Of a stretch of 64,000 nt of DNA, positions 1 to 12,330 are shown piece after piece. Source of the stretch: Voacanga thouarsii (taxonomy: Eukaryota > Streptophyta > Magnoliopsida > Gentianales > Apocynaceae); contig JANUWF010002059.1 in the NCBI GenBank assembly GCA_026120185.1, forward strand, positions 313,501 to 377,500, given 5' to 3'. The first letter of the stretch is position 1; every line of letters starts with the position of its first letter. The notes beneath the pieces are model-generated. The model saw nothing but the letters and a program-made list of their open reading frames with translations. It made no database searches and was not told the DNA's origin. Made by a program: the position numbers and the translations under genes.

Positions 1-2119
1 CTCTTGTTTGATCCACTTAGAAATTAATTGAGATTATTCCTATAAAATAAATTATATCCATTCAATGTGATATTATGATGTTTTGGAAATATTTTGATGC
101 ATTTATAAAGGTGTTTCACTGATTCTATTGAATTTCTAATTTGTTACAAATTAATCACACAAAACATTCTTTGTTTAACAAGAGTTTTCTTAAAAGGTTT
201 TTTTAAATGTTGATGTGATTGTACGAGTGATCATTTGTTTGATTTGCTAAGTTTAATGAATTAGTATTTCATGATTTATATACTACTTATGTGGAGTCTT
301 ATACCTTTTTCTATGCATGGATTTGTATTTAGGAAGAGTGATCTAGATATGTAGGTTGGTGATATTATTGGAATAGAAATTGTGAATGAAGTTGAGTTAC
401 ATACTTTGAGAAGGACTATGGATGTTTGATACATGAATAATCTGAATGATAGGTTTGGGGAAAGTAGAAGATTGTGGAATTTAAGGCTAGGTTAGGGCTA
501 CCTTCTTTTACTTGAAATAAGGTAAGTTGTTGCATTTCATGAAAATGTTTTATAAATATTGTATATCCATGCATATGCTTTTATAAAAAATGTTTTATAA
601 TTGTTATAAACTCTAGCAATCTTGACAATGTGATGCATTCAAGCTATTTTGAGAAAAATAAAATCCTTGAATCTCTTGAAATACTATGCGCATTTGATAT
701 TGAGGTAATGCTTCCAAATAATGATTATGAGTTTTCATGCTCAATTATGAAATACTTTGAGCACGATTTATTTGATAAACCTCTCAAGTTGATACTATCA
801 GAATATGGAGCCATGATTTGAATTTAGTGACATATAATATATCATGATATTTTCTTCTTGCAATTATTTGCGAAACTCATAGCATATTTTAAAAAATTTT
901 CAAATCCAATTATCAGTATTTCTTATATGCCATTTGGAAATATGAATTATGATATGCCTTTTTTTTTTTATTATTGGAAATGACATGATTATTTATAAAT
1001 GTTTTGCATTGGGAGATTATTTAAAAAGAAAAGTATTTTCAGGATGTGAAATGTGTTTATGTTTTGATTATTAGGAGCTGAATTTTGTGAAGGAAATTGA
1101 GCTATTCCTTAAAAGGAAAGCTTTTGTTGAGCTATCTAAATTGTAAATGTGAATCTTTAAGTACTCAAAGGGGCGACAATCTTGTATTACCTTATGTAGG
1201 TTTGAGGAGACTTTCCTGTAGGTGGCCATCTCCAAGAGGTTGACTTTTTCTTCTCAAAGTAATAGTACTTGTTATTGGAGCCAATTTTCTGTTAGCTATA
1301 GGCCTTTGACTCAAAGAGTGGAGTTTCTAGCAAAAATTGAGGGTTTCAACACGTAGAGTGTAAAGAGTGGGGTTTCTATCCAAAGTATAGGGTTTTGACT
1401 TGAAGGGTGCAAAGAGTGTGGTTTCTATCTAAAAAGAGGGCTTGGCATGAAAAGTGTAAATTTTGGGGTTTCTACCTCATAAGATGCTTTGTAGGTAAAT
1501 GTGTTAAATTGGGAAATGTGTTTTTCGAAAATTTGTGATTATGGTTCAAGGCTCAAAGTTTAAAATGTTTATCATTTGTTCCTGAAAGATTTATATTAAT
1601 AAATTTTCATTGATATGTGGTGATATCCTGAAATGATGTTTACTTTGTTTTCTAGAGCACTTTATGATTTTCCCAAATGATTTATTGATAAAATATTTTG
1701 AAGGCATAATTTGACACTTGAACTTATTACAAGGGAAATGTTTATCATGCATCACAAACTATTTTAAAATAGTTGCATGCACACACTACAAGAATTATTA
1801 AGTGTTTATCTCACACTGCTTTTATTCATGATTTCAGGGTTGAATAATTCCTGTCAGTACAGAAGGAGTTTGCTTGTTTATTTTATTATATACTGAGTTG
1901 ATAATGTTTAGACTTGCATTAATTTTATTTTCCGAATATTGTGGATTATTTTATGTCTTAGAGATTTACATTTTGTATTTGGGGATTTGTATTAGAGTTT
2001 ATTCAATTTATATTTATTCATTGAAATTTATTTTATTTGGCACGTTATAAAGACCCCTTGACGGGTAGACGGGGTGACATCCCCGACTGATTGGGTTACG
2101 TATATAGTGAGATGTTACA
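1..2119 (+). mobile_element. Right part of a long Ty3/gypsy LTR (family F), Tekay-like
   Basis: The segment ends with a tail like those of the LTRs elsewhere in this window: an AAAGACCCCTTG-type block, a GGGGTGACATCCCC block and a final GATGTTACA, with the terminal CA at 2119. Immediately after it, copia integrase coding sequence resumes in frame at 2120, so this is the plus-oriented end of an LTR inserted into a copia gene. The 5' end lies left of the window, so length and target duplication cannot be seen. It shares with families A and B the palindrome at 1157-1168 and a degenerate GC-rich inverted motif near 1210-1235. No coding potential; short ORFs inside are AT-rich noise. Confidence 0.75.
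1312..1480 (+). repeat. Degenerate ~49-bp tandem repeat inside LTR F
   Basis: About 3.5 copies of a 46-49 bp unit built around AAAGAGTGGGGTTTCTA. The anchor begins near 1312, 1361, 1410 and 1457. Copies are diverged by substitutions and small indels, so the array is old. It sits just downstream of the conserved palindrome block of this LTR. No function can be read from the sequence. Confidence 0.65.
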
Positions 2120-3990
2120 TTTGTCTATATTCTAAATAAGGTTCCAACCAAGACTATCTCTAAAATGCCTTTTGTGGGTTGATAAGAAACCTAGTTTAGA
2201 TCATATACATGTTTAGGGTTATCCTACTGAAGAAAGAGTTTATAACCCATATTAAATTAGAGAATCATTAGTTATTTCCTTATTGGTTATCTAGAAATAA
2301 CAAAAAGTTATCGATTTTATTATCATAATCATTGTACAAGAATAATAGAAACAAATTCAGCTAAGTTTTTTAACACTGGATATTTTAGTAGGAGTTAAAA
2401 AAAGAGAAGTGGAATTAAATCTTAAACTAGAAAAATCTAGTAATTCTCAACTTTCACCTATTTTGGATTTTGAAAATGATAAATATTAGGATTTTTCATC
2501 ACTTTATAAAGAATTTTCTATTCCTACTAGTCAATCCAATGATTTAAATTCACAAGTGATATCGAGAATATAGAAAATATTATGCAAATCAAAATGGGAA
2601 AGAAAAACAAAATTAATATCCAATGACTACTTAGTGCATTTATTAGAACTAGAAAAGCCTAGTATTAGTGATAATCCAAAGACATTTTCACTAGTTATGA
2701 ACTACTGTGAATTTAATAAATGATTAGATTTTATGAAGGTTGAAATGGCATTTATGAAAACTAATTAAGTTTTAAAGTTGTTGAATTATCTAATAAATTT
2801 GTTCATATTCAAAACAAATGAATCTTTAAGACCAAAATAGACTACAAAGGTAATATTAAATGACATGAGGCTAGTTTGATTTAAAAAATTATTCAAACAA
2901 ATTGAAGGTACTAACTATACTAAAAATTTCTCTTCCATATCTAGGAGAGACTTATTTAGAATCCTTATGGTTGCAGAGCTTATTTTGACTTAGAGTTACA
3001 TCAAATTAGTGTGAAAATAGCTTTTCTAAGATAGAATCTAAATGAAGAAATTTATATGAAACAATTGGAATGATTTGAGAAAAAAGAAAAAAGACAACAA
3101 TTTAGATTTGTTCCATGAAATTAATAGCTAACTTTCAAAGAAATTTGAAGTTAAGTATGTACGAAGAGTACCCGTAGTACTTGGAATTGAAATTTTTAGA
3201 GAGAGGCCAAAAGGTATTCTTCATCTATCTCAAAAGCACTATATATGAGAATAAATTTCTAAATTTATTTCAAATACAAATTTGTTATCTAAGTTTCACC
3301 ACCATAGTTAAAGGTAATAAGATTAGTGAATGTTAATGCCCTAAAAACGGTATTAAAAAACAACACAGAAAATATTCTATATGCCTGTTGTAAGAAGTTT
3401 AATGTATGCACAGTTAGAATGCTCGATAGATTTCAAAGTAATCCAGGTCCATGTTGCTAAAAATGTGATGCATTATCTTCAAGAAACCAAAGATCATACA
3501 CTTACTGACAAATATAGTAATTGTCTTGAAATTATTAGGTACTTGAATTCAAATTTTATGGGTTGTCAAAATTCTATGATATCAATTTTCAGATGTACTT
3601 TTATGTTAGTTGGTCGAGTTATTTTAGAGAAGCATCAAGTAATCTATTATTCTGTCTTCTATAGAAGTTGAATTTATAGTATGTCATCAAACTATTTCCC
3701 AAGCAATTTGTTTGCAAAATTTTGTGGATGGGTTTAAAATTATTAATTCCATCTCTAAGCTTGTTACTATATATTGTGAAAATTTTGTTGCATTTTACTT
3801 CTCCAAAAATAAAAAGTCCTCTAGTAATTCTAAGAAAATTTTGTTATACATGATAGGATACAACAACAAAAAATGTCCATTACTCATGTTAACATTTGGA
3901 TGATGCTTGTAGACTCTTCAACAAGAGCATTGGCTCCCAAAAAATTAATTGAACTTACTAGTTGTATAGGTCTTGCATGTTTATTATAGT
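2120..3990 (+). pseudogene. Decayed Ty1/copia pol: integrase C-terminus, RT and RNase H
   Basis: Reading in shifting plus-strand frames gives copia pol landmarks in order. At 2120 FVYILNKVPTK is the end of the integrase core. Near 2989 comes DLELHQISVKIAFL, the RT block that normally carries the conserved Asp in VKTAFLNG. Near 3165-3240 VLGIEIFRERPKGILHLSQKHY is the RT thumb region. From 3381 a 96-residue frame (SLMYAQLE ... HYLQETKDHTL ... GCQNS) and from 3712 a 63-residue frame give RNase H. The YVDD catalytic loop falls in a deletion near 3100. Many stops and frameshifts make it non-functional. The 5' part lies beyond LTR F, left of the window. Confidence 0.75.
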
Positions 3991-4245
3991 ACATGATACA
4001 TAAAAAGCTTGATGTTGTTCCTTAGTTATTCGTGCACAATACTATTTGTTGTTAAATAGAAACAACATCTTTGATCATATACATTTTCTTCTTTACTTTT
4101 TTTTGTCAACATAACATTACTAGAATGTGATATGGTAGGGAATATATCTTATTAAGTAGGATAAATATATTTTAACAGCTGTGACTACCTATAAATTCAC
4201 TCTTTCTTTTGTAATTATATGTGATCAATTTTCCATGTGGAAGAA

Positions 4246-4661
4246 TGTTGGTTAAGCAGGATTCGTGAACCACCAACTTTAATCTATCAAATATAATAAC
4301 CCACAAAAATATTAAAATAAAGGATAGGATGTTACAACCGAAGTTGTAACCTCTATATTGAAATACCACTTCCTCAATTGTCATATAGGATATGGAAGGA
4401 TAAGTTATCTGAATTATATGAGTTATTGTAAGGAAAATTAAAAGAGCTCATAATAATGATCGATTATGAGAAAGGTCACTCTACTTCAATAAAGAGGACC
4501 CTTGATCCCTCTATATACTCACCTATACACAAACGCTAAAACATAGGAGAGGGAAGGTCAAGTGCCTACCATTGGTCATCATGTCTCAATAAAATCATGG
4601 TAAGTTGTTATCTGTTATAAGGCTTGGCTAATAATCCTTATTTTTCAAACACAACATTGGT
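4246..4661 (+). mobile_element. Probable 3' LTR remnant of the decayed copia element
   Basis: About 250 bp after the last RNase H homology comes a short purine stretch (GTGGAAGAA) followed by TGTTGGTTAAGC at 4246, the usual form of a polypurine tract and copia LTR start. A CTCTATATACTC box near 4521-4532 could be a TATA element. The end at about 4661 (AACACAACA) is a guess from the CA rule; no second copy is present to confirm it. The 3991-4245 stretch is untranslated spacer. Confidence 0.4.
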
Positions 4662-4841
4662 AGAAATTTTCAAATGTAAAAACCTCCTTTAGTATCCAAC
4701 TATTCTCATTCTTGATCTTTCATAAAGTACTGGTCACTTTCTTATTCCAAACTCTTTTGTAGCAAGGACTTCTTCAGAAGCTTTTGCTTCGTTTTCTATT
4801 TTTGGTATTAGGGAGTTCATCAACCTAGTTTAGCTATTTAA

Positions 4842-5249
4842 AGTTCTTTTGTTTCTATTACTTGTCTTTCTTCTACTGATAACGCTAGAGGTAGTGCACC
4901 TCAACAGTAATATCAAATAATAAATGCCTTGCAATTTTATTTGGAGGTTTCAGATTTAGATAGCACCTCACTATTGGTGGATTTGGCTATTTAGGACTTT
5001 CAACTTTCTATGGTTTTACAAATTGTAAAGGCTGTGATTTTTTAGAAGCAAGTATACTTTGATGACTATGATATGGAACTCATTTCTAGAGTTTGGGCCT
5101 ATACTTTACCAGATTCTCATACTCAAGATAATGTTTGAATTGGATTCAATATGCAAGATGGGAATTATTTTAAGAATCCTACAACTTATTCACTTAGATC
5201 AGAATTTGAAACTAAAAATACAAAAACATATGTCTCAACTAAAAAAGCC
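4842..5249 (+). pseudogene. Unidentified decayed ORF (136 codons, four internal stops)
   Basis: A single frame runs for 136 codons with only four stops (TAA, TAG, TAG, TGA) although the DNA is about 65% AT. The composition is protein-like, with mixed hydrophobic, acidic and aromatic residues, for example YFDDYDMELISRVWAYT and IGFNMQDGNYF. It lies between the copia LTR remnant and the solo LTR at 5499, with no clear start or terminator. I do not recognise the family. It may be a fragment of another mobile element, an integrated pararetrovirus or a host gene; nothing nearby decides. Confidence 0.35.
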
Positions 5250-5498
5250 TAAAGGTCATGAGGTAAAGCAAACTAAGGCAGGCTCACAATCAGTTCTTAA
5301 GAAATCCTTTAAACATATTTTAATTTCAAATCTCTATATTATTTATTAGAAAATATCGATGAAGAATATGATGAAGAAAATTGTACACTAGTTTAAACTT
5401 GAAAAAGTAATAAAAGTAAGGGAATCAATGTCAAGTGTTACTAGATAAGTAGCATAAGTTTATCTTTAATTAGCCTTTGACCTTCCATATTGCAGGAA
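5250..5498. other. Intergenic, no feature recognised
   Basis: AT-rich sequence between the decayed ORF and the solo copia LTR. No coding frame with recognisable motifs. It contains the left copy (AGGAA, 5494-5498) of the imperfect target duplication. Confidence 0.5.
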
Positions 5499-7243
5499 TG
5501 TTGGGTATCTCTCACGCATATCGTATATGGCGCAGCGAAAAATAAAACGAGATACTATCCCAGGATCTGCATATGTGTGGAAAACAATACATAAAGATAA
5601 CAAAGTTAACAACTTTTTAGCTTTCTTTGATCGTCTGAAGAACAAAAATTTCTTCTTCAAGTCGAGGCACAATCCATCAATACTTTTGATCAAACTCCAT
5701 GAGAGTTGAACGTCCAACCACTGTAATCACAGTGTGTGATTATCTCTAACAGTAATCTACATAGAGGATACAATCAAGCACAAAGTTTTCTGTGCTAGCA
5801 GAAAATCGAAGTGGCAGCTAGGGTTACTTGTTTTTTTTAGAAAAAACAACGTGATAGAGAGAGAAGAGAAGAAGTCATTTGTTGCCTAGTGTTTCCGGGA
5901 ATCCAACCTCTACTACGGTTTCGAGTATGTCATACATATAAATCGAAAAACCCTACTAAAATTAAGAATTCTAATCCTATTAGAATTCCCTACTTGTAAT
6001 TGGAAACATCAAGTTTTTACAATTACAATTTGGACCATAATTATAACTAATTATAATTTGGCCACAACAACTTCTCTTTCTCGCAATTAACCCCACTATG
6101 TTATCAAATAACATCTTGAGTATATAATCATCTATTGTGTGTGACCTGTTAGGTTTCCCAATTAATTGGTAGTGAACATGAATTAATCAAAACATCTTTG
6201 AGATTAATAATCCACAATTAATTATAATTAATCCTATTAATTCTAATATGGATTGGTTTATTAATTCATCAATTAATAAACCCATATTCCCAGATCATAA
6301 GCAGTATCTAGCAACACATCATGACCACCCAAGAGTCCAGGAAGTCAAGTAGCTTGACATGAACCCTTCAATAATAAACTACAGTGCAATTAACTCTTTT
6401 CACCATATAATATCTCATTCGGTTTGGAGTACGAAATTAGTGCCAACTCCCTCCAGAATTAATTCTGGCTTGAATACAATAGTACTTGTACCAGGAATCT
6501 ACTATTCTAAATACACAATTAAATACTTGTGTATCAATTGAAACTATTTTCAATACACAATCGCCTTGGCTAAGGACTTCTTGAGTAGTAATTCCTACAA
6601 GTAGCCGTGAGATATTCGGCCATACTATTAGGAGTGGTGAATCCTTTATTGACCCTCTTAACTACTTTCATTTACCTCACAATGTATCCAATATCTATCC
6701 TATAGGCAGCCCTCGATCAAGCTCCAGAGATTGGAATTAAAGTACAATGCTCAGCAAACAAAGTACCTTGGAGATCTCAAGTCTAAGAATACATGCACGT
6801 TTGTTATATTGAGATTATATCACTGGCACTAAATAGTTATCCATGTCATTATCTCATCGCTAGGTCATTCAATGTACTTATTCCATTAACAAGCATCCAT
6901 GTATTAACTTTAAGTATCTCAATACTTACGGATATAAGAACCTTCGCCTGATCAAATCAGGAAGTCTAACACATGCTAGTCTTAACGCATTAATGATGTC
7001 CTGTCTCATTAATACTATGACTAGGGACTATTTAAGTATTATCACTATACAGTGTAGTAGGAATCTCATATCATTATCTCTATCATGATTTCCTTAACAC
7101 AGTGTTGTATTAGGGACTTTATTGAACAGTTATATTACTTAAAAGTAAACAAAAGAAACTGTAAGATAAATAATACTTTTTATTAAAATAAAATGTGTCA
7201 TATACAATGTATAAGTAATTGCCTCTAGGGCACAACACTAACA
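5499..7243 (-). mobile_element. Solo Ty1/copia LTR, family E
   Basis: A 1745-bp unit closely similar to the LTR at 52589-54265, where it abuts copia pol on the minus strand. Read on the minus strand it starts TGTTAGTGTTGTGCCC and ends GATACCCAACA. On the plus strand the flanks are AGGAA (5494-5498) and TGGAA (7244-7248), a 5-bp target duplication with one mismatch. No internal coding region adjoins either end, so this is a solo LTR left by LTR-LTR recombination. It is the more complete copy: the 52.6 kb copy lacks about 60 bp at its low-coordinate end. Confidence 0.85.
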
Positions 7244-7780
7244 TGGAATTCGTGGACTTTGAAATATGAAAAACATCCATGAATTTTAACAGGATCTAGG
7301 CTAATTAACTAAGTTAACTAGAATAGGGTTTCATATCTTAAAAATTTTGTTAAATATAGTTCATATTACGGAGAAGATCATATGCGCTACTTTTTCACGA
7401 AGGCCCTCTACCAGATACACACAGTGAACCTTGTTGATTGGAATCTATTCAAGTATAAAGGAACAACTAAATAAGGGGGATGGAGAGCGAAGATACCAAT
7501 CAAGCATTCTTGGGGAACAACAAAGTCCAACAGACATCAAGGAGATTTTCAAGAGTACAAGCTAAGGATCAATTGGATTGTTAAGAGATGGATGCTTAAA
7601 GAAAGGTTAAAAGGAGCTCAAAGTATTTTACAACTTATATGGAGGGTCAAGGACATCCATTGTAACAGAGAAGAGGTCAAGGAGATCAAGAATGAAGTGC
7701 AGAAATAGGGCTGTATAGCTCGAGTGCACAGGCATGCGCTAAATCATACATTTCATAGAATTAGAAATGCTCCTAGAAGT

Positions 7781-7800
7781 TGGTGCATGGCCATGCACCA
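7781..7800. repeat. Perfect 20-bp palindrome
   Basis: TGGTGCATGGCCATGCACCA is identical to its reverse complement. Related GTGCA and TGCAC words surround it (7719-7735 and 7810-7850). The sequence is GC-rich within AT-rich DNA. It may be a cis element of the Sirevirus-like LTR; palindromic motifs are reported for that lineage. Confidence 0.8.
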
Positions 7801-8846
7801 AGCCGTGCCTTTATGCACGACCGTTCAGCTGCTCGTGTACAGGCTAGTTTTGAAGCAACCTAACTATGGCATTGATATAAGCATAGAAGCCCTTGAAAAT
7901 TTACTTCTTAAGAACTCAATTAGCCACCTAATTCTTTACCAAAATGCCTATAAAATAAGAACCCTACATGATTGAACAATTAGAACCTAAATTCTAATAG
8001 GAATTGGCCAACTACTTTAATACTTAAACAACATTGATACTATAAGGAATTTAAGAACACATGGGATAGAGGAAAATAGGTACCTTACAAAGAAACCTAC
8101 CAAGAATATTAGGTAAAATAATCTATCTAATATCTAAGTTAGAAAAACAAGTTAGATTAACCCAAAGATTTTAGAGGCTCTAAATAAAATTGGGTCTAAT
8201 TCATTTGCTTAGTCTTAAAAGGAAGAAGAACTAAGGAGGAATTTTATTCTCCAAGAGTTCACACTCTATATTCAGTCTTTTGAAGAATTATAGACTAGAA
8301 AATTATAGTTAAGGTATTAATTTTAATTTCTATATCTCTTCACATTAAGTTCAATTTATTTCACATCGAAGCACTCAAAATCATTTCAAAAGAGGGTATT
8401 TTTTTAATCTAGGTTAAAAAGAATTTTAGAAGAAAAGTTTTTGATCTTATAAAACCTTGGTCAAGTCATTTTGAACAGACCCCTGAATCCAAAACGTTCA
8501 TCTAAAGTCTGCTTCCAAATTGCCTAAATCTAAAGTTGTTCAAAATATATTTCTTGGCATAAAGTGTTATTTTGGACATATCTTTCGGATGCATAATTTT
8601 GTGAGTCTAAAACTCTGTAAAACATGATAGCATCAACTAGCCGTTGTAGTTTTGATTTTTGCCCCTATAAAATTAAACACAATTTTTAGAATGGGATTTG
8701 TGCTAATATATTAAGAAACATCCTAACATTCTTGAAAAAAAAAAAAAAATCCCTCATCTACATTGTGCTTCAAAGTGAGATCTTTTATTTTAAAAATAAA
8801 AAGTTAAAGCTACTTTAGCTGGTGAATATCTTCTTAATCTGTGAGG

Positions 8847-8960
8847 TATTTATGTATTTTCTCTTTAATATAAATCGTGTTAAGGTTTCAAAATTAAAAC
8901 CTATATTTATGTATTTTCTCTTTAATCTAAATCATGTTAAGGTTTGAGAAGTAAAACCCA
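8847..8960 (+). repeat. Two-copy tandem duplication, period 57 bp
   Basis: Copies at 8847-8903 and 8904-8960 start with TATTTATGTATTTTCTCTTT and differ by only a few substitutions. Located in the probable Sirevirus-like LTR or leader. No function apparent. Confidence 0.8.
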
Positions 8961-9481
8961 ATTAGAGTGAGCCTTAATTGTTGGGTGTATACAGAGTGGG
9001 AGTAAAAAGAAGTGTTGTGACCTTCTACTGTAAGTTGGTGTTGCCTACTACCATTAATTTAGGCTAAGTTGAAATTTTAAGTACGTGCTTAAGATAGTGG
9101 TTGTAGATCATTTGTGGATTGAACCACTATAAATCTTTGGGTCTATTCTATTACATTAATTTCGAATCTTATGACTATAATTTTACTGTTCATCTTATTA
9201 GAATACACAATATTTCTCCTTGCATTTACTGATTTGTTTAAAAACATTTATGTTGAAGAGTGAATCAGTTGATGATGCATTATCTGCCCTCTTTAACATA
9301 GTCTCTTTTCTCATCATTTAGTAGAGCTTTGAAAGATTCTTGATTGCACACTTAAAGCTGCATAGAAAATTCCCTTTTTGAAACATACCCATATTTAGTT
9401 TCTTTCTAGGTGCTTGAAATACTTTGAAAATTTGCATTTGTTTGCAATAAGTCTTATTCACCCTCTCTAAGGTTTATCAAA

Positions 9482-9493
9482 TAGTATCAGAAT
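9482..9493 (+). other. Primer-binding-site remnant of the Sirevirus-like copia
   Basis: TAGTATCAGAAT resembles TGGTATCAGAGC, the complement of the initiator-Met tRNA 3' end used by most plant LTR elements. It lies two bases after the inferred LTR end, as expected. Two or three mismatches would weaken priming. Confidence 0.6.
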
Positions 9494-9541
9494 GGTGGTC
9501 TACATTATTTTCGGCCTAACAGCCTTGTAGGAAAGATCCGG

Positions 9542-11263
9542 ATGGCAAACATTTCATTACTACCGTACATTGAAGGGTCCTCAACAAACAGACCTTTATT
9601 GTTCAATAGAAGTAATTATACCTTTTGGAAAAATAGAATGAATATCTATGCATGATTAATTAATTTTGAGCTATGGAATCTGATTGAAAAGAGACCATTT
9701 GTTCCATTCAAAACTGTCAAAGGCAGAAAAGTACCTAAACAGAGTGATGAATATGACAGTGAAGACACTTTGAAATTGACCTTGAATTTTTAGGCTATGA
9801 ATATACTATGTTGTGCCCTTAATGCTAAATGAATACAACTGGGTTAGTGGTTCTGATTTAGCCTATAAAATATGAAAATTACTTGATATCACCCATGAGG
9901 GGACAAATCAAGTAAAGGAATCAAAGTTAGAACTCTTGATTCGTGACTATGAGCTATTTACCATGAAGCCATATGAGAACATAATTGATATGTTCACTAG
10001 GTTTACAAATATTATGAATAGATTAAAGGCATATGAGAAGATCTATTCTTTTGGAGAGCAAAACAGAAAAATACTCCATGCCTTGCCAAAAAACTGGCAG
10101 CCTAAGACCTTGGCTATAGAAGAATCTAATAACTTGAATAACCTACCAACCCAAGAACTAATTGGGTCTCTCTTAACTAATAAAATGAAACTTAAAAGGT
10201 TTCAAGAACATGATGATGATGATAGAGGCAAAAAAAGAGCTGCCTTAAAAGTTGCCGATGATGAAGCAAAAAATGAACAATCTAAAAGTGACTATGGCAC
10301 TGATTTAGACACTAAAGAATTAGCCATGGTTTCTAGAAAGTCCAGGATGAAATTTATCAAAAAGAAGGGATACACTTTATCTTTCAAATCTCAATGTTAT
10401 GAGTGTAATAGTACGAAATATTTTGTTGCCGATTGTCCAATAGCTAAAGAAAGGGAGACCAAGCAAAATAAAAGGAAAAGAAAGGACATGAAGATAAAGA
10501 AAGAAAAAGGATTGATCGGGACTTAGGATCAAGATGGATCCAAAACTGAAGAAAATGGTGAATCTGAAACTGAAACAGCTATATGTGCTTCATGGCCATG
10601 AGAGATAAGGTAAATCTCACATATTCTAATTTTGTATCTGAATTACACAATTCTGGTTATGAAATTTTTAATGATCAGAATGAGCATCTTGTTAACATGT
10701 TCCATGAACTCAAAAAACTGTCCCAAAGAAATAAGGAAATAAAAATAAAGAATTATTCCTTGTTAGATGATAATGCTAAGCTGTTGAGTGAGAACAAAGC
10801 TCTATTTATTTCCATTAGTTGTTCAAATATTGAAAAAGATGTTATTTCAACTTCTTTGCACTGTATGTCACTTGAGAACAAATACTTATGTGAAAAAGTA
10901 ATATCTCTTGAAATTATACTTAGTGATTTTGATGACATGAAGAAGAGAGTTGATGTTCTTACTACATGTATTGAGAAGTTCACAAATGGCAAAGACAATC
11001 TAAATAGATTGCTTGGAATGCAACATGTAGTTGGAGACAGAAATAGCCTTGGCTATAAGCATGTGAATAAGGCTAGAAATTATAAATCTTACTTTGTGAA
11101 AGCTAGTTCTTCATATATAACTCATAGTTGTTGCACATATTATGGAAAAGATGGACACAATGCATCTAGGTGTCATGTTAGGAAGAAGGTGGAATCTGGT
11201 ATGAAAATATTGTGGAGAGTTAAAGGAACCATTACTAATCCCCATGGACCTAAAAAAATATAG
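9542..11263 (+). pseudogene. gag: Sirevirus-like copia gag, broken
   Basis: The start is the ATG at 9542 (MANISLLPYIEGSS), followed by FNRSNYTFWKNRMNIY, the N-terminal motif of UBN2/DUF4219-type copia gag. Stops occur near 9650 and 9790-9850. An open frame of 196 codons (9936-10526) then carries the gag core and a zinc knuckle at about residues 150-165, in which the His is Tyr (CYECNSTKYFVADC). A frameshift near 10575 leads to a 226-codon frame (10583-11263) with a long coiled-coil-like stretch and a second knuckle (CTYYGKDGHNASRC, second Cys changed to Tyr). The long two-knuckle gag suggests a Sirevirus-like element. Not functional. Confidence 0.75.
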
Positions 11264-12330
11264 GTACCAAAAGTCACTCCTCCATCTTGTATATAGGTAT
11301 ATTTGTTGCAAAAAATGAGCTCCATAAAGTGGTTCTTAGATAGTGGATGCTCTAGACACATGATGGGAAATACAACACTAATAGAAGACATTCAAACTAC
11401 AAATGATGGATTTGTCATCTTTGGAGATAAGAAAAAGGAAAAAAATACTCAGTATAGGTAATATTGGTAAGTGATCTTCCACTATTATTAAGCAATTATT
11501 GTTAATTGATGGATTGAAGTACAACTTGCTTAGGATTAGCTAGTTATGCGACAATGGTTGTAAAATAAAATTTGAAAAAGATTCCTACACTATTATTGAT
11601 AATTCTAGTAATGAAATCATTTTTGTTGCAAACCGCATTGGTAATGTCTATGAATTATAACTTGATGATCTTATTGCTCATACCTTTCCATAAATGACGA
11701 TGATGGTTACTTTTGGCATAAAAGGCTAGGCCATGTATCTATTGATTTGCTAGATAGATTATCATAAAAAAAAAACTTATTAAAGGACTACCCAAAATGA
11801 AATTTGATAAATACCGATTGTGTGATACTTGCCAATTTGGAAAACAAACCAAAACATCATTTAAACCCAAGAAAATGATTTTAACCTCAAAACCTCTTGA
11901 ACTTGTATATATGGATTTGTTTGGATATATGAGGACTACTAGCCCTAGTGGAAAGAGACATGCTTATGTATTAGTGGGTGATTTTTTAAGAGTTACTTGG
12001 ACCTTGTTTCTTACACAAAAAGATGAAGCATTCACTGAATTTTCAAAGTTACTCAACTATTTTCAAAACTCCCTTGGGTGCAAATTGATTTTAATTTGAA
12101 GTGGCAATGGTAGAGAATTTTGGAACTAAGAGTTTACAAAATTTTGTGACAAGAATGGTGTTTCTCATAACTTTTCAGCAGCAAAAACCCCTCAATAAAA
12201 TGGTATAGTTGAAAGGAAAAATAGGACTTTGCATAAAATGGCAAGATCAATATTTTATGAAAGCTACCTTCTAAAATATTTTTGGGCTGAAGCTGTGAAT
12301 ACGACATGCTAAATTGTGAACCGTGTTACG
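11264..12330 (+). pseudogene. pol: Sirevirus-like copia protease and integrase, N-terminal half
   Basis: WFLDSGCSRHMMG at 11330-11368 is the copia aspartic protease active site (DSG intact). Near 11720 HKRLGHVSIDLL begins the zinc-binding pre-integrase domain, completed by CDTCQFGKQ near 11825. The integrase core follows: LVYMDLFGYM (first catalytic Asp) near 11905, SGNGREFWN near 12100 where the second catalytic Asp would be expected, and NGIVERKNRTL (catalytic Glu) near 12200. At least five stops interrupt it. At 12330 the gene is cut by element A; TTACG at 12326-12330 is the target copy. Coding continues at 24831. Confidence 0.8.
12326..12330. repeat. Target-site duplication TTACG, left copy
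   Basis: TTACG just left of the LTR start TGTAACACCCC at 12331. The same five bases follow the other end of element A at 24826-24830. The 5-bp size is standard for Ty3/gypsy integrases. Confidence 0.95.

Larger units (their letters stand above)
7244..9479 (+). mobile_element. Noncoding stretch, probably mostly the 5' LTR of the Sirevirus-like copia
   Basis: No coding homology. The right end, TTATTCACCCTCTCTAAGG then TTATCA at 9479, has the form of a Sirevirus LTR end and is followed after two bases by a primer-site-like sequence. The LTR left boundary cannot be placed because the partner LTR is missing; it may lie around 7.4-7.5 kb. The stretch holds a 20-bp perfect palindrome (7781-7800), a 57-bp tandem duplication (8847-8960) and an A-run near 8735. 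Confidence 0.5.

Noticed and set aside
630..821. 63-codon ORF in LTR F
   Set aside because: Noncoding LTR sequence; no homology, start context or conservation in other LTR families.
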